From Thiotrichaceae bacterium (lineage in GTDB: Bacteria; Pseudomonadota; Gammaproteobacteria; Thiotrichales; Thiotrichaceae): a DNA stretch of 64,000 bases. The stretch lies in the NCBI GenBank assembly GCA_026989335.1, contig JALSJN010000046.1, positions 1-64,000 of the forward strand. The letters are read 5' to 3'. A program made the position numbers and the translations under genes. The notes under the pieces were generated by a model. That model did not search any database and was not told the DNA's origin. It was given only the letters and a program-made list of their open reading frames with translations. Positions 7,673 to 17,582 of the stretch are shown here, in pieces. Every line of letters begins with the position of its first letter. The stretch's first letter is position 1.

Positions 7673-9760
7673 TTACCGCCAAGGTGCTTCTTGAAATTTG
7701 CCTTGGTGAAAATAAAATACTCGCTCGCCTATCATGATGCTGCGGTCGTTATAATTCCAATACCATTGTTTTTGTTTGTTGGTGAGTGCGTTTATTTTAC
7801 CGAGGTGTGTTATTTTTTTAAGTTTGCTGTCTACTTCAAATCGATGTAACCCTGCTATGTTACGGGTGTTTTTCTTGTCATAAATTGTCGCTGGCATTAA
7901 TAGGCGGGTAATTCCGCTATTGCCTACTTTTAGGGTGGTAAGCGCGTGATGATTACGACTGACTTGGGTGTTGCTAGTTTGGTTGCCAATAATGATTTTG
8001 CTGACTTCACGCGGGTGGGCGGGGTTACGAATATCAAATAATGAAAGTTTTAGGCCTTTGCTTCTGCCAGTGCGTCCATTTTTAAGTACTTCAATTTCTT
8101 TGCCTATGCCGAGTAATAAACCATTATCAATCGGGTGTAAATAATCAGAAAATCCTGGGATTATTAATTTCCCCGCTACTTTCATGGCGCGTGGGTTCCG
8201 CATATCAATGACATACAGCGGGTCGGTACGGCGGAAGGTAACAAAGTAGGCGTAATTATCAAACAGCCTTGCGCCGTATAAACTTTCGCCTTTTTTGCCC
8301 AAGGGTTGCGGGTAATAGCGGTTAGGTAATCGTGATAGGGTAACGAGTTTGCCGTGTTGTTCGCCGAGCGCGGTTAAAATTACCGGTGAGCGTGTTGCAG
8401 GGTCATTTGATGGGTTCTTTTTATTGGCGGCATTCCAGTTACTGGTGACGATGCGTAGATTGCCTTGCTGATCCTCATCAAGCTGGAAGGTGCTCATCTG
8501 ATTCCAGCCCAGATTGCCGAGCACCATGCCAGAGCCACGATAATTGAACTGACCACTTTTAAGTGCGAATTTATGAACCAGTGTTTTAGGGTATTGTGGT
8601 GGAAAGGCCTTTTTGTCAAGCGCATAAGGCTTGATGGTGTTGTTATAAAAGCGGCTGGTGAGATACATTGATTTAGGCGTTACATAAACCGTTTCTGGTG
8701 AGCCAAAGTAGGCAATACCATCGGCTTTAAATTGTGCTGCATTTAAATCTATCGCCACGGCAACGCTTAAAGAAAATGAGCGGATGTCATTAATATTAAC
8801 GTAAAAGTTGCCATTTTTTATGAGGCTATGCGTGCCGTGTTTACCGCGTTCATTGTATTGTGGTAATTGTTGCTCAATACGCCAAGCTTTTATTGTGTTA
8901 ATCAGGCGTTGTTTTTCGTTTTGATATTGCTGTTGGCTGATCGGCTGGTTACTGGTGATCGTTTTGTAGGTAGGGGGTAGTCTAAAAGAATAGCTGTTTA
9001 GCACTACATATAGCTGGTTGCCAATGCGGTAGTTACTGCGGGGTGAGCCTTCTAGATTAGCTTGTCGTATGATGCGTGGTTTGTATTTGTTACGAATATC
9101 AATAAAGATGAGTCGCGTATTTCCACCCCAATGGCGGTATCTTAATTTTCTTTTAGTTGATTGTTGCTTAACATAATTTTGGTATGTTTGAGCAATCACT
9201 ACTAGCTTTTTTTGTGCTGCTAGAAGATAGATGCCTTTTAGGGTTGTGCCTTTTTCAAAGCCCAGCGCAGAAACTTGTTTTAAGCGTTTGCCTTGATGAC
9301 GTGTATCGTAAATACGTAGGCCTTGGTTTTTGCCAAGCGAGCCTAGTGAGAACAAATAACGCCCATCGGTTTTGACTAAGTCTGCTTCATCGACACCTTT
9401 CTCTCGTAAGTTGGTAGATGATGCACCTCTGGCTACAGGTGCTGATTTTCGGGGTGCAGCACGCGCGACACTGCTTGGTGCTGCGTTTGATTCAAATGAA
9501 AGTGTATCAATGGCTGTACCACCACCTATGTTTCCTGGCTCCACGCTAACTTTATACGGAGCGTTATTTTTAATGATGTTGGTTACCGTAATTTGCTTAA
9601 TTAACTCATTTTGAATCAAGGTTTCAGCCGATTTTAAATCATAACGTTTGAGTCCAATATCATCATTTGTGTCGGGTATTTTAGCTTGTAGTTGATGGCT
9701 ATTTAATAAAAATGAAAATAGCACTATAAAAGCAAAAAGGCGTGAAAAAAATAGCTGCAT
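7673..9760 (-). CDS. Secreted beta-propeller domain protein
   Basis: This 695-residue protein has a clear Sec signal peptide (hydrophobic to about residue 25, predicted cleavage after LQA). It matches secreted proteins with a C-terminal beta-propeller domain (Pfam Beta_propel), with signatures GVDEADLVKTDGRYLFSLG, LYGARLFDNYAYFVTFRRTD, DPLYVIDMRNPRAMKVAG and FSDYLHPIDNGLLLGIG. A Ser/Ala/Arg-rich linker precedes the domain. The role of the family is unknown; the location is periplasmic or extracellular. It appears monocistronic, convergent with arsJ. Confidence 0.8.
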   Translation of the reverse strand: MQLFFSRLFAFIVLFSFLLNSHQLQAKIPDTNDDIGLKRYDLKSAETLIQNELIKQITVTNIIKNNAPYKVSVEPGNIGGGTAIDTLSFESNAAPSSVARAAPRKSAPVARGASSTNLREKGVDEADLVKTDGRYLFSLGSLGKNQGLRIYDTRHQGKRLKQVSALGFEKGTTLKGIYLLAAQKKLVVIAQTYQNYVKQQSTKRKLRYRHWGGNTRLIFIDIRNKYKPRIIRQANLEGSPRSNYRIGNQLYVVLNSYSFRLPPTYKTITSNQPISQQQYQNEKQRLINTIKAWRIEQQLPQYNERGKHGTHSLIKNGNFYVNINDIRSFSLSVAVAIDLNAAQFKADGIAYFGSPETVYVTPKSMYLTSRFYNNTIKPYALDKKAFPPQYPKTLVHKFALKSGQFNYRGSGMVLGNLGWNQMSTFQLDEDQQGNLRIVTSNWNAANKKNPSNDPATRSPVILTALGEQHGKLVTLSRLPNRYYPQPLGKKGESLYGARLFDNYAYFVTFRRTDPLYVIDMRNPRAMKVAGKLIIPGFSDYLHPIDNGLLLGIGKEIEVLKNGRTGRSKGLKLSLFDIRNPAHPREVSKIIIGNQTSNTQVSRNHHALTTLKVGNSGITRLLMPATIYDKKNTRNIAGLHRFEVDSKLKKITHLGKINALTNKQKQWYWNYNDRSIMIGERVFYFHQGKFQEAPWR

Positions 9761-9972
9761 GATGATTATCTCATAGGTGATTTTTAATATGTCAGACCAA
9801 GAAATGATCGAAAAATTCAGAACAATTAAAGAATAGACGAAAAAGTGTTTAAAAACTTGCCGTTCGGCGTAATTTGATTGATAAAGGGTTGACTGTGTAT
9901 TATTTTCGCTTTACAACAAATGTTGCTAAGTCTATTGGCAAATAATAAAAATAAAATATTTAGGGTAAAGCA

Positions 9973-10554
9973 ATGGCAAACAACAAGATAAAGATAGAAG
10001 TGTATTCAGCGTCAAGTTTCTCGGATTTAATGGCATCTCCTGCTTTTTATTCGACGGCAACTATCGCTCTGGTTTTAGGTTTTTCATCCATATTCGGTTT
10101 TTTGCAGTCGCCACTTAAATTAAAAAGTACGGTTGATGCAATCACTCAAAAAGTAATGGTTTATCAAACAGAGGAAGCTGGTAGGAATTTTATTTCAGCT
10201 AAAAAGTTGTTAGAGATACAATCTTCTAAAGATCGAAATAGTAAAAGTAAGCAGGCTAATATTTTAACCGAACTGCTTCCAAAATCTCTGCCAGATAGTC
10301 TTATGTTTATAACTGAAAATCAGCCAGTTCTAAAAGGCGTTCAAACGTTACAGTTAGCATCGTTTAATTATGATATTACTTCAAAGCATTTTTGGAGCGA
10401 CTTGGATCTTGATGATAAACACGGAATGATCTTGGATAGTCAGCAAGAACGCTCAGATGTGTTAATGATTGGTGTGCCACTAGAGCCTGCTTTAGTACCT
10501 GAAAGTGGAGATTCTAAATATTCTTTAAAGCTTGATCGTAACTATAGGATTTAG
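9973..10554 (+). CDS. Hypothetical single-pass membrane protein
   Basis: I do not recognise a family for this 193-residue product. A hydrophobic segment at about residues 26-48 (FYSTATIALVLGFSSIFGFL) follows a short cytoplasmic N-terminus, so the remaining 145 residues are probably periplasmic. They include a charged helical part rich in Lys/Ser and a C-terminal beta-like region ending in LKLDRNYRI. The start has an AGGGTAAAGCA leader. A family A repeat begins within about 5 bases of the stop codon. Confidence 0.6.
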   Translation: MANNKIKIEVYSASSFSDLMASPAFYSTATIALVLGFSSIFGFLQSPLKLKSTVDAITQKVMVYQTEEAGRNFISAKKLLEIQSSKDRNSKSKQANILTELLPKSLPDSLMFITENQPVLKGVQTLQLASFNYDITSKHFWSDLDLDDKHGMILDSQQERSDVLMIGVPLEPALVPESGDSKYSLKLDRNYRI

Positions 10555-10558
10555 TGAC

Positions 10559-10713
10559 GGAAGCCTGATCAAGTCCAGTTATTTTATACTGGCTAGAATC
10601 ATCCTGATATTCCACGAAGGTCGGCGTATTAGAATAATTATTACGACTCACTTCGTGAAAAGTAGTGACTAACTTTTTCTCCGCTAAGCCTCTTTTAAAT
10701 TTTTAAGGGAGGC
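10559..10713. repeat. Dispersed repeat family A copy
   Basis: It begins GGAAGCCTGATCAAGTCCAG, like the copy at 39760. Inside are TTCCACGAAG and, about 45 bases on, ACGACTCACTTCGTGAAAA, which form an internal inverted repeat and are shared nearly base for base with the 39760-39957 copy. The right end is degenerate. It occupies the gap after the 9973-10554 gene. Confidence 0.7.
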
Positions 10714-10724
10714 CGTTAATATTT

Positions 10725-11066
10725 TTATTTTGGATTCTCAAAAAAGATGTAAGAGGTAGAGTAATCACTGAACTCAAAATAGACTTTCTTTTTTTCATCC
10801 GCATCAATTACATTATTTAAGTTTTGATCAAGATAGCCGTAACCGTATCGATAGGGGCGATCATTGTTATTACTTGTTCCCGAGGCTGTGGTGAGTTTGT
10901 CTATTTTCATAAAACGTTTCACCAGTGTATTTCCTGCATAAATCTCTAGAATCCCATCTGTACCGGTCCAATTATTGATTGCTCGCCCGAACTGGTTTTG
11001 AGTTTCTTGAGTACATGCACTTAAGGTCATTAAGACAGCCGTACTTATTAGTACTTTTATTTTCAT
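10725..11066 (-). CDS. Small hypothetical lipoprotein
   Basis: The 113-residue product starts with a lipoprotein signal peptide ending in LSAC (Cys18). The mature part has no family I recognise; it contains a Tyr/Gly-rich stretch (PYRYGYGYLDQNLNN) followed by VIDADEKKKVYFEF, suggesting a small beta-rich domain. A ribosome site (AGGAGAA) lies just upstream of the ATG. It is divergent from the cbiX/sirB-like gene, 87 bases between starts. Confidence 0.65.
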   Translation of the reverse strand: MKIKVLISTAVLMTLSACTQETQNQFGRAINNWTGTDGILEIYAGNTLVKRFMKIDKLTTASGTSNNNDRPYRYGYGYLDQNLNNVIDADEKKKVYFEFSDYSTSYIFFENPK

Positions 11067-11153
11067 TGGGTTCTCCTATTGATGATTCTGTGAAAGTTAT
11101 CATTAGAATAGTATCATGCGTTTGTTATTTAAACTCTTTTAGGATTTGTTTGC

Positions 11154-11516
11154 ATGAAACATGTATTAATTATAGCGCACGGCAGTCGCCGCATGGCATC
11201 AAATAATGAGGTGCGTGAAGTCACTCGTCAGTTTGCTCTGCAATCACATGACTTTGATCAAGTTAGCTGTGCCTTTTTAGAGCTGGATGAGCCGAGCATT
11301 CCACAGGGCTTGCTGAATGCGATAGAAGCGGGTGCGACAGAAATTATTGTTTTACCTTATTTTTTATCAGCGGGTCGGCATGTTTCAGAAGATATTCCTG
11401 CGCAGATAGCACCTGTTCAAGATGCTCACCCTCAGGTTGATATTAAAACAGCGCCATATCTTGGGGCGGCTTCGGCTATTCCACACATTCTTTTGTCTCA
11501 AACCAAGGGGGTGTGA
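11154..11516 (+). CDS. Sirohydrochlorin chelatase-like protein (CbiX/SirB family)
   Basis: The 120-residue protein matches single-domain class II chelatases: MKHVLIIAHGSRR carries the metal-binding His9, and EIIVLPYFLSAGRHVSEDIP the second motif with its histidine. Such proteins insert Co2+ or Fe2+ (or Ni2+) into sirohydrochlorin for cobalamin, siroheme or F430 synthesis, usually as homodimers when this short. Its stop is 1 base before the hemJ start, so the two are probably translationally coupled, which supports a tetrapyrrole role. The metal cannot be read from sequence. Confidence 0.8.
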   Translation: MKHVLIIAHGSRRMASNNEVREVTRQFALQSHDFDQVSCAFLELDEPSIPQGLLNAIEAGATEIIVLPYFLSAGRHVSEDIPAQIAPVQDAHPQVDIKTAPYLGAASAIPHILLSQTKGV

Positions 11517-11517
11517 A

Positions 11518-11937
11518 TTGTTTTATTTATATATAAAAGCCTTTCATATTTTATTTGTGATGTCATGGATGGCTGGTATTTTTTATTTGCCACGCATTTT
11601 TGTGCATTTTGTAGAAGGCAAAAAAGCGGGCCAACAGGTTGATCGTTTAGCGATTATGGGGCGCAAACTTTATGGGTTTATGACCCTAATGATGATGCTA
11701 GCAATTACGCTTGGTCTATGGCTGTGGTTGGGTTACGGGGTTACTGGCGCATGGTTGCACGTTAAATTATTGCTGGTAGGGTTTTTATTGGCGTATCACT
11801 GGTGGTGTAGATTAAAAGTAGGGCAGATGGAAGCAGGGCATCTTGATCATAGTGGTAGGTATTACCGTTGGTTAAATGAGTTGCCCTTATTCATTACGAT
11901 AGGTATTTTGATTATGGTGGTTGTTAAACCATTTTAA
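11518..11937 (+). CDS. hemJ: Protoporphyrinogen IX oxidase HemJ
   Basis: I choose the TTG at 11518 because AAGGGGGTG lies just upstream and the product then begins LFYLYIKAFHILFVMSWMAG, the normal HemJ N-terminus; the longer frame from 11422 would overlap the chelatase gene. The 139 residues contain four transmembrane segments and the conserved early histidine (H10). HemJ oxidises protoporphyrinogen IX to protoporphyrin IX in the inner membrane, the penultimate heme step. It is coupled to a sirohydrochlorin chelatase-like gene. Family B repeat sequence begins 2 bases after the stop. Confidence 0.85.
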   Translation: MFYLYIKAFHILFVMSWMAGIFYLPRIFVHFVEGKKAGQQVDRLAIMGRKLYGFMTLMMMLAITLGLWLWLGYGVTGAWLHVKLLLVGFLLAYHWWCRLKVGQMEAGHLDHSGRYYRWLNELPLFITIGILIMVVVKPF

Positions 11938-11938
11938 C

Positions 11939-12041
11939 GAGACTTTGCAGGAGTCCGTGGCGAAAGAAAAATAACTAAAACTTTATTGAAACAGTGAAAT
12001 TTTAGTTATCTTACTCGTCACCTGATACGTGTAAAGGTTCC
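11939..12041. repeat. Dispersed repeat family B copy (degenerate)
   Basis: Left end GAGACTTTGCAGGAGTC, then GTGGCGAAAG, and right end ACTCGTCACCTGATACGTGT followed by AAAGGTTCC, in the same order as the copy at 20888-21047. The ends form an imperfect inverted repeat. It starts 2 bases after the hemJ stop and lies upstream of the grpE heat-shock promoter. Confidence 0.6.
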
Positions 12042-12066
12042 TTAAATGCTTAATCAAAGAAAAGTT

Positions 12067-12094
12067 CTTGAAAAATTATTTAACCCCCCCATTT
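12067..12094 (+). promoter_or_regulatory. Sigma-32-type heat-shock promoter for grpE
   Basis: CTTGAAA at 12067-12073 is a perfect sigma-32 -35 element and CCCCAT at 12087-12092, followed by TT, matches the -10 element. The 13-base spacer is within the known range. It is about 40 bases upstream of the grpE start and fits heat-shock induction of grpE. Confidence 0.75.
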
Positions 12095-12132
12095 TCTAGC
12101 ACAATTAATAGTCATTAAATATAGGAATAATC

Positions 12133-12711
12133 ATGAGCCCATCTGATAAGAATGAACATGAAGAAATCGAAGATAGCATTGATAACATTGACAAGACCGA
12201 GCGTGAAGGTCAAGAAGCAGTTGATGAGGATGCTAGTGATGCCGAATCAACCGAAGCCCTCTCGCTTGAAGAGCGATTAGAGCTATCACAAGCCAAAGTG
12301 GATGAGAACTGGGATACGGTACTTCGCTTGAAAGCTGACTTAGAGAACTTACGCCGCCGTAATGAAAAGCAAGTTGAAGATGCGCACAAATTTGCCGCTA
12401 AAAAGTTTATTCAAGAGCTACTGCCTGTCGCTGACAGTATGGAAATGGGTCTAGCGGCTGAAGGTGATGTTGAGCAAATAAAAGAAGGCGTGGTATTAAC
12501 TAAAAAAGTATTTGATTCTGCGATGGGGAAATTTGGCTTGGAAGCGGTTGAGCCATTAGGTGAAAAGTTTGACCCTGAATTACACCAAGCGATGGCAATG
12601 CAACCGAGCGAAGAATATGAAGAAGGACATGTCAGTGCCGTTATGCAAAAAGGCTATGTGTTAAACGGGCGCTTAGTTCGCCCAGCGATGGTGATGGTTG
12701 TAAAAAATTAA
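12133..12711 (+). CDS. grpE: Nucleotide exchange factor GrpE
   Basis: The 192-residue protein has an acidic, disordered N-terminus (1-55), a long helical dimerisation region with RLKADLENLRRRNEKQVEDA, and the C-terminal beta-wing ending in GYVLNGRLVRPAMVMVVKN, a family signature. GrpE releases ADP from DnaK and acts as a thermosensor of the chaperone cycle. It is first in the grpE-dnaK-dnaJ series behind a sigma-32-like promoter. The start ATG follows a TAGGAATAATC leader. Confidence 0.95.
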   Translation: MSPSDKNEHEEIEDSIDNIDKTEREGQEAVDEDASDAESTEALSLEERLELSQAKVDENWDTVLRLKADLENLRRRNEKQVEDAHKFAAKKFIQELLPVADSMEMGLAAEGDVEQIKEGVVLTKKVFDSAMGKFGLEAVEPLGEKFDPELHQAMAMQPSEEYEEGHVSAVMQKGYVLNGRLVRPAMVMVVKN

Positions 12712-12753
12712 TAAAAAAAACAGCCATTAAATTATGTTTTTATAAGCTTTAGC

Positions 12754-12783
12754 CTTGATAAAAAAAAACATAACCCTACATTT
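12754..12783 (+). promoter_or_regulatory. Probable second sigma-32 promoter, for dnaK
   Basis: CTTGATA at 12754-12760 and CCCTACATTT from 12774 are separated by 13 bases, the same spacing as the stronger grpE promoter. Each half deviates slightly from consensus. It lies about 50 bases upstream of the dnaK ATG, in the 121-base gap after grpE. Confidence 0.5.
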
Positions 12784-12832
12784 ACAGCAACATAATATTT
12801 AGAGCGTTTTGACGCTACAAGAGGAATACACA

Positions 12833-14761
12833 ATGGGAAAGATAATCGGAATTGACTTAGGAACAACAAACTCCTGTATCGCTGTAATGGAAGGTGATAA
12901 GCCAAAAGTTATTGAGAATGCAGAAGGCGAACGCACAACGCCGTCGATTGTTGCTTTTGCTAACGATGAAGTTTTAGTGGGTTCGCCAGCGAAGCGTCAG
13001 GCGGTCACTAATCCTGAAAATACTTTATATGCTATCAAGCGTTTAATTGGTCGTACTTTTGATGAGGATGCGGTTCAAAAAGACATTAAATTGGTGCCTT
13101 ATAAAATTGTAAAAGCCGATAATGGTGATGCATGGGTTGAGGCTAACGGCAAGAAAATGTCTCCACCAGAAGTTTCAGCGCGTATTTTGCAGAAGCTTAA
13201 AAAAGATGCTGAAGATTACTTGGGTGAGCCAGTAACAGAAGCAGTTATTACGGTTCCTGCTTACTTTAATGACTCGCAACGTCAAGCTACAAAAGATGCT
13301 GGTAAAATCGCAGGCTTAGAAGTTAAGCGTATTATCAATGAGCCAACAGCGGCCGCATTAGCTTACGGCATGGATAAAGCAGCGGGCGATAGCACCATTG
13401 CAGTGTATGACTTAGGGGGTGGAACGTTCGACGTATCCATCATCGAAATCGCAGAAATTGATGGCGAGTACCAGTTTGAAGTATTATCGACCAACGGCGA
13501 TACATTCCTCGGCGGTGAAGATTTTGATATGCGCCTTATCGACTACTTAGCGGATGAATTTAAGAAAGATAATAGCGTTGATTTACATAATGACCCGCTT
13601 GCTCTACAGCGTTTAAAAGAAGCGGCAGAGAAAGCTAAAATTGAGCTTTCATCAGCCACACAAACCGATGTAAACTTGCCTTATGTAACGGCTGATGCAT
13701 CTGGCCCTAAGCATTTAAATGTGAAAGTAACGCGCGCAAAGCTAGAATCTTTAGTTGAAGATTTGGTTAAGCGTACCATTGACCCTTGTAAAACGGCATT
13801 GAAAGATGCGGGTTTAAAAGCCTCTGAAATCAATGATGTGATTTTAGTCGGCGGTCAGTCACGTATGCCAATGGTTCAAGAAGCGGTAACAAGCTTTTTT
13901 GGACAAGAGCCACGTAAAGATGTAAACCCTGATGAAGCGGTAGCAGTGGGTGCGGCGATTCAAGGCGGCGTATTGGGTGGATCAGTTACCGATGTATTAT
14001 TACTCGACGTTACTCCACTGTCTTTAGGTATCGAGACAATGGGCGCGGTCATGACTAAGTTGATTGAGAAGAATACAACGATTCCGACTAAGGCATCGCA
14101 GATTTTCTCAACAGCAGACGATAATCAAAATGCGGTAACGGTTCACGTATTACAGGGTGAACGGGAGATGGCTTCGGGTAATAAATCATTGGGTCGTTTT
14201 GACTTAACGGATATCCCACCTGCACCACGCGGTCAACCACAAATCGAAGTGTCTTTGGATATTGATGCAAACGGTATTTTGAATGTATCAGCTAAAGATA
14301 AAGCGACAGGCAAAGAGCAATCTATAGTGATTAAAGCCTCATCGGGATTATCTGATGAAGAAGTTGATGCCATGGTAAAAGATGCTGAAGCACATGCTGA
14401 TGAAGATAAAAAGACGCGTGAGTTAGTTGATGCGCGTAATCAAGCAGATGGCTTGGTTCATGCGACTGAAAAGTCTTTAGCTGAATACGGCGATAAAGTT
14501 GATGAAGCTGAAAAGACTAAAGTTACTGCGTTGGTCGAAGAACTTAAGGAGCTTACACAAGCCGATGATAAAGAGGCGATTGAGAAAAAATCTCAAGAGT
14601 TGATGGAAGCATCGGGTACTTTAGCGCAAGCAGCGGCGGGCGGTGATGCAGGGGCTGCACCAGAAGGCGAACAGACCGCATCGGCAGAAGATGATGACGT
14701 GGTTGATGCTGAGTTTGAAGAAGTTGATGAAAGCGACAAAGGCGATAAAAAGTCTAGTTAG
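12833..14761 (+). CDS. dnaK: Molecular chaperone DnaK (Hsp70)
   Basis: The start is the ATG at 12833 ([20 protein letters not shown]), 9 bases after GAGGAA; an upstream in-frame codon would add an atypical leader. The 642 residues match full-length DnaK: phosphate loops [10 protein letters not shown] and [14 protein letters not shown], linker [15 protein letters not shown], substrate-binding domain and lid, and an acidic tail with FEEVDESD. It is the ATP-driven Hsp70 of the cytoplasm, working with DnaJ and GrpE encoded on either side. A terminator-like hairpin separates it from dnaJ. Confidence 0.97.
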   Translation: MGKIIGIDLGTTNSCIAVMEGDKPKVIENAEGERTTPSIVAFANDEVLVGSPAKRQAVTNPENTLYAIKRLIGRTFDEDAVQKDIKLVPYKIVKADNGDAWVEANGKKMSPPEVSARILQKLKKDAEDYLGEPVTEAVITVPAYFNDSQRQATKDAGKIAGLEVKRIINEPTAAALAYGMDKAAGDSTIAVYDLGGGTFDVSIIEIAEIDGEYQFEVLSTNGDTFLGGEDFDMRLIDYLADEFKKDNSVDLHNDPLALQRLKEAAEKAKIELSSATQTDVNLPYVTADASGPKHLNVKVTRAKLESLVEDLVKRTIDPCKTALKDAGLKASEINDVILVGGQSRMPMVQEAVTSFFGQEPRKDVNPDEAVAVGAAIQGGVLGGSVTDVLLLDVTPLSLGIETMGAVMTKLIEKNTTIPTKASQIFSTADDNQNAVTVHVLQGEREMASGNKSLGRFDLTDIPPAPRGQPQIEVSLDIDANGILNVSAKDKATGKEQSIVIKASSGLSDEEVDAMVKDAEAHADEDKKTRELVDARNQADGLVHATEKSLAEYGDKVDEAEKTKVTALVEELKELTQADDKEAIEKKSQELMEASGTLAQAAAGGDAGAAPEGEQTASAEDDDVVDAEFEEVDESDKGDKKSS

Positions 14762-14838
14762 CTCGTATTGGGATATTCGGGTTGCCACAACTCATGTAGC
14801 GGCTTTCATACCAATACACCAATAGATGATTTAAAGTA

Positions 14839-14878
14839 AGGTGCATCGATTACGGTCGATGCGCCTTCTTTTGTTTTT
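14839..14878 (+). terminator. Rho-independent terminator or attenuator between dnaK and dnaJ
   Basis: GGTGCATCGA and TCGATGCGCC form a 10-bp stem (one G-T pair) around TTACGG, followed by TTCTTTTGTTTTT. In E. coli a partial terminator at this place lowers dnaJ relative to dnaK, and a similar role is plausible here. Confidence 0.7.
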
Positions 14879-14909
14879 AGCGTAACCCGTATTTAAGGAA
14901 AGACACACG

Positions 14910-16067
14910 ATGTCTAAACAATGTTATTACGAAATACTAAGTGTTCAAAAAACCTGTAGTGAAGGTGAACTAAAAAAGTCTTACCGCCGTATGGCAATGA
15001 AGTTTCACCCTGATCGTAACCCTGATAACGAAGAGGCTGAAAATAAGTTTAAAGAAGTAAAAGAAGCTTACGAGATATTGTCTGATGCGCAAAAACGCGC
15101 TGCTTATGATCAGTTTGGTCATGCCGGGGTAGATGGCAGTGGTGGTGCAGGTTTTGGTGGCGGCGGCTCGGGCTTTGGTGGCTTTGGTGATGTCTTCGAA
15201 GATATTTTTGGAGGAAGAGGTGGTCAAGGTGGTGGAGCAAATGCCGCGTATCGTGGTAGTGATATGCAGTACAATTTGGAGCTTACATTAGAAGAAGCCG
15301 TATTTGGTACAACCGTTGATATTCGCATCCCCACTAAAAAAACCTGTGGTAGCTGTGATGGTTCGGGTGCGAAGGAGGGTTCGACACCTGAAACCTGTGG
15401 AACTTGTCAGGGCCAAGGTCAGGTGCGTATTCAGCAAGGTTTTTTTGCGGTACAGCAGACTTGTCCGCATTGTCAGGGTGCAGGCACAATTATTTCTGAT
15501 CCGTGTAATACCTGTGACGGTGAAGGGCGTGTTGAAGAAAATAAAACATTGGAAGTTAAAATTCCGGAAGGGGTTGATACAGGAGACCGCATCCGTTTAA
15601 GTGGTGAAGGTGAAGCGGGTATTAACGGTGGTCCAGCTGGTGATTTATATGTACAAATGCACCTTAAAGATCATGCGTTATTTAGTAGAGATGGTAATAA
15701 CTTACACTGTGTAATGCCTATTCGTTTCTCGCAAGTTGCATTAGGTGGCATAATTAAAGTGCCAACTCTGTCGGGTGAGGTAAACCTTAAAATACCACCA
15801 GAAACACAAACTGGTAAGGTTTTTCGTCTACGGGGTAAGGGGGTAAAATCCGTCCGTAGTAGTACGGTGGGTGATTTATTGTGTAAAATCGAGGTGGAAA
15901 CACCCATTAATCTAACCAGCAAGCAAAAGAAGTTGTTAGCTCAGTTAGAGGCAGCACTGGAAAAAGGGGGTGAAAAACACAGTCCGCAGCAACATGGTTG
16001 GGGTAATAAGGCACGCTCATTTTTTGATAATGTAAAAGAATGGTTTGATGCTGAGAAAGAAGGGTAA
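14910..16067 (+). CDS. dnaJ: Molecular chaperone DnaJ (Hsp40)
   Basis: The 385-residue protein has the class I layout: J domain (1-75) with HPD at 33-35, a Gly/Phe-rich region (about 78-120, [20 protein letters not shown]), four zinc-finger repeats [24 protein letters not shown] and CNTCDGEG, then the C-terminal substrate-binding domains. It delivers unfolded clients to DnaK and stimulates its ATPase. The N-terminal [16 protein letters not shown] deviates slightly from the usual DYYEVLGV. AAGGAAAG precedes the ATG. Confidence 0.96.
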   Translation: MSKQCYYEILSVQKTCSEGELKKSYRRMAMKFHPDRNPDNEEAENKFKEVKEAYEILSDAQKRAAYDQFGHAGVDGSGGAGFGGGGSGFGGFGDVFEDIFGGRGGQGGGANAAYRGSDMQYNLELTLEEAVFGTTVDIRIPTKKTCGSCDGSGAKEGSTPETCGTCQGQGQVRIQQGFFAVQQTCPHCQGAGTIISDPCNTCDGEGRVEENKTLEVKIPEGVDTGDRIRLSGEGEAGINGGPAGDLYVQMHLKDHALFSRDGNNLHCVMPIRFSQVALGGIIKVPTLSGEVNLKIPPETQTGKVFRLRGKGVKSVRSSTVGDLLCKIEVETPINLTSKQKKLLAQLEAALEKGGEKHSPQQHGWGNKARSFFDNVKEWFDAEKEG

Positions 16068-16104
16068 TAATTCTCAAGGAAAGCCTCAATAGGTTCTTAG
16101 GTAA

Positions 16105-16935
<831 letters not shown>

Positions 16936-16964
16936 TTTTTGTAATAGGAGGTTTATAACCGCAC

Positions 16965-17507
16965 TTGCATCATCTACCCAACATAATCAGTGCTTTTCGG
17001 ATAATTTTAGTATTACCGATTGCATATTACTTGCAGCATGAGGCATGGCTGATTGCTTTAGTGTTAATTTTTCTCGCGGGCGTATCAGATGCTTTAGATG
17101 GTTTTTTAGCACGATAATTTAGCTGGCAAAGTCGCTTGGGATTTTTTTTAGATCCTATTGCTGATAAGCTATTGCTCATTGTCATTTTTGTTTCTTTGGC
17201 TATGAAGGATTTGGTCCCCATCTGGCTAGCTTTTATTGTAGTCGCTCGAGATGCCATTATTGTCGCCGGAGCAAGCTATTATCAGTGGAAAACCCGTAAC
17301 TTAGAGATGTCTCCCTTAATCAGTAGTAAAATGAACACTGCGATGCAGGTGGTGTTTGTATTGGGGTTATTATTCCACTTGGTCGTTTCCCCGCTACCAA
17401 ACTCAGTGTTATTAGGTTTAAAGATTGGGGTAGCCTTAACAACGCTTATTAGTGGGGTACTTTACGTGTTGTGTTGGAGTCGCTTTTGTAAAAGCCATTG
17501 GTCGTAA
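16965..17507 (+). pseudogene. CDP-alcohol phosphatidyltransferase (PgsA-like) with in-frame stop
   Basis: Read through one TAA at 17115-17117, the frame gives about 180 residues, the normal size for PgsA-type enzymes. The product starts LHHLPNIISAFRIILVLPIA and continues to HWS with several membrane helices. The catalytic signature D-x2-DG-x2-AR-x8-G-x3-D-x3-D is complete (SDALDGFLAR, stop, FSWQSRLG, FFLDPIADK), with spacing correct only if the stop counts as one residue, so it is a substitution rather than a frameshift. AGGAGG is 12 bases before the probable TTG start. The neighbours (PerM-like transporter, hda) suggest a PgsA paralogue rather than the main phosphatidylglycerophosphate synthase. 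Confidence 0.75.
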
Positions 17508-17582
17508 GTCTCCGTTCTTTATTTTTAAGGTGCGGTATAATAAATAGCTACCTCAAGTGGCGAAAATAATAAGGGAAATTCT

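Noticed and set aside
11422-11517. N-terminal extension of hemJ from 11422
   Set aside because: It lies wholly inside the chelatase gene in another frame and adds residues foreign to HemJ; the TTG at 11518 has a good ribosome site.
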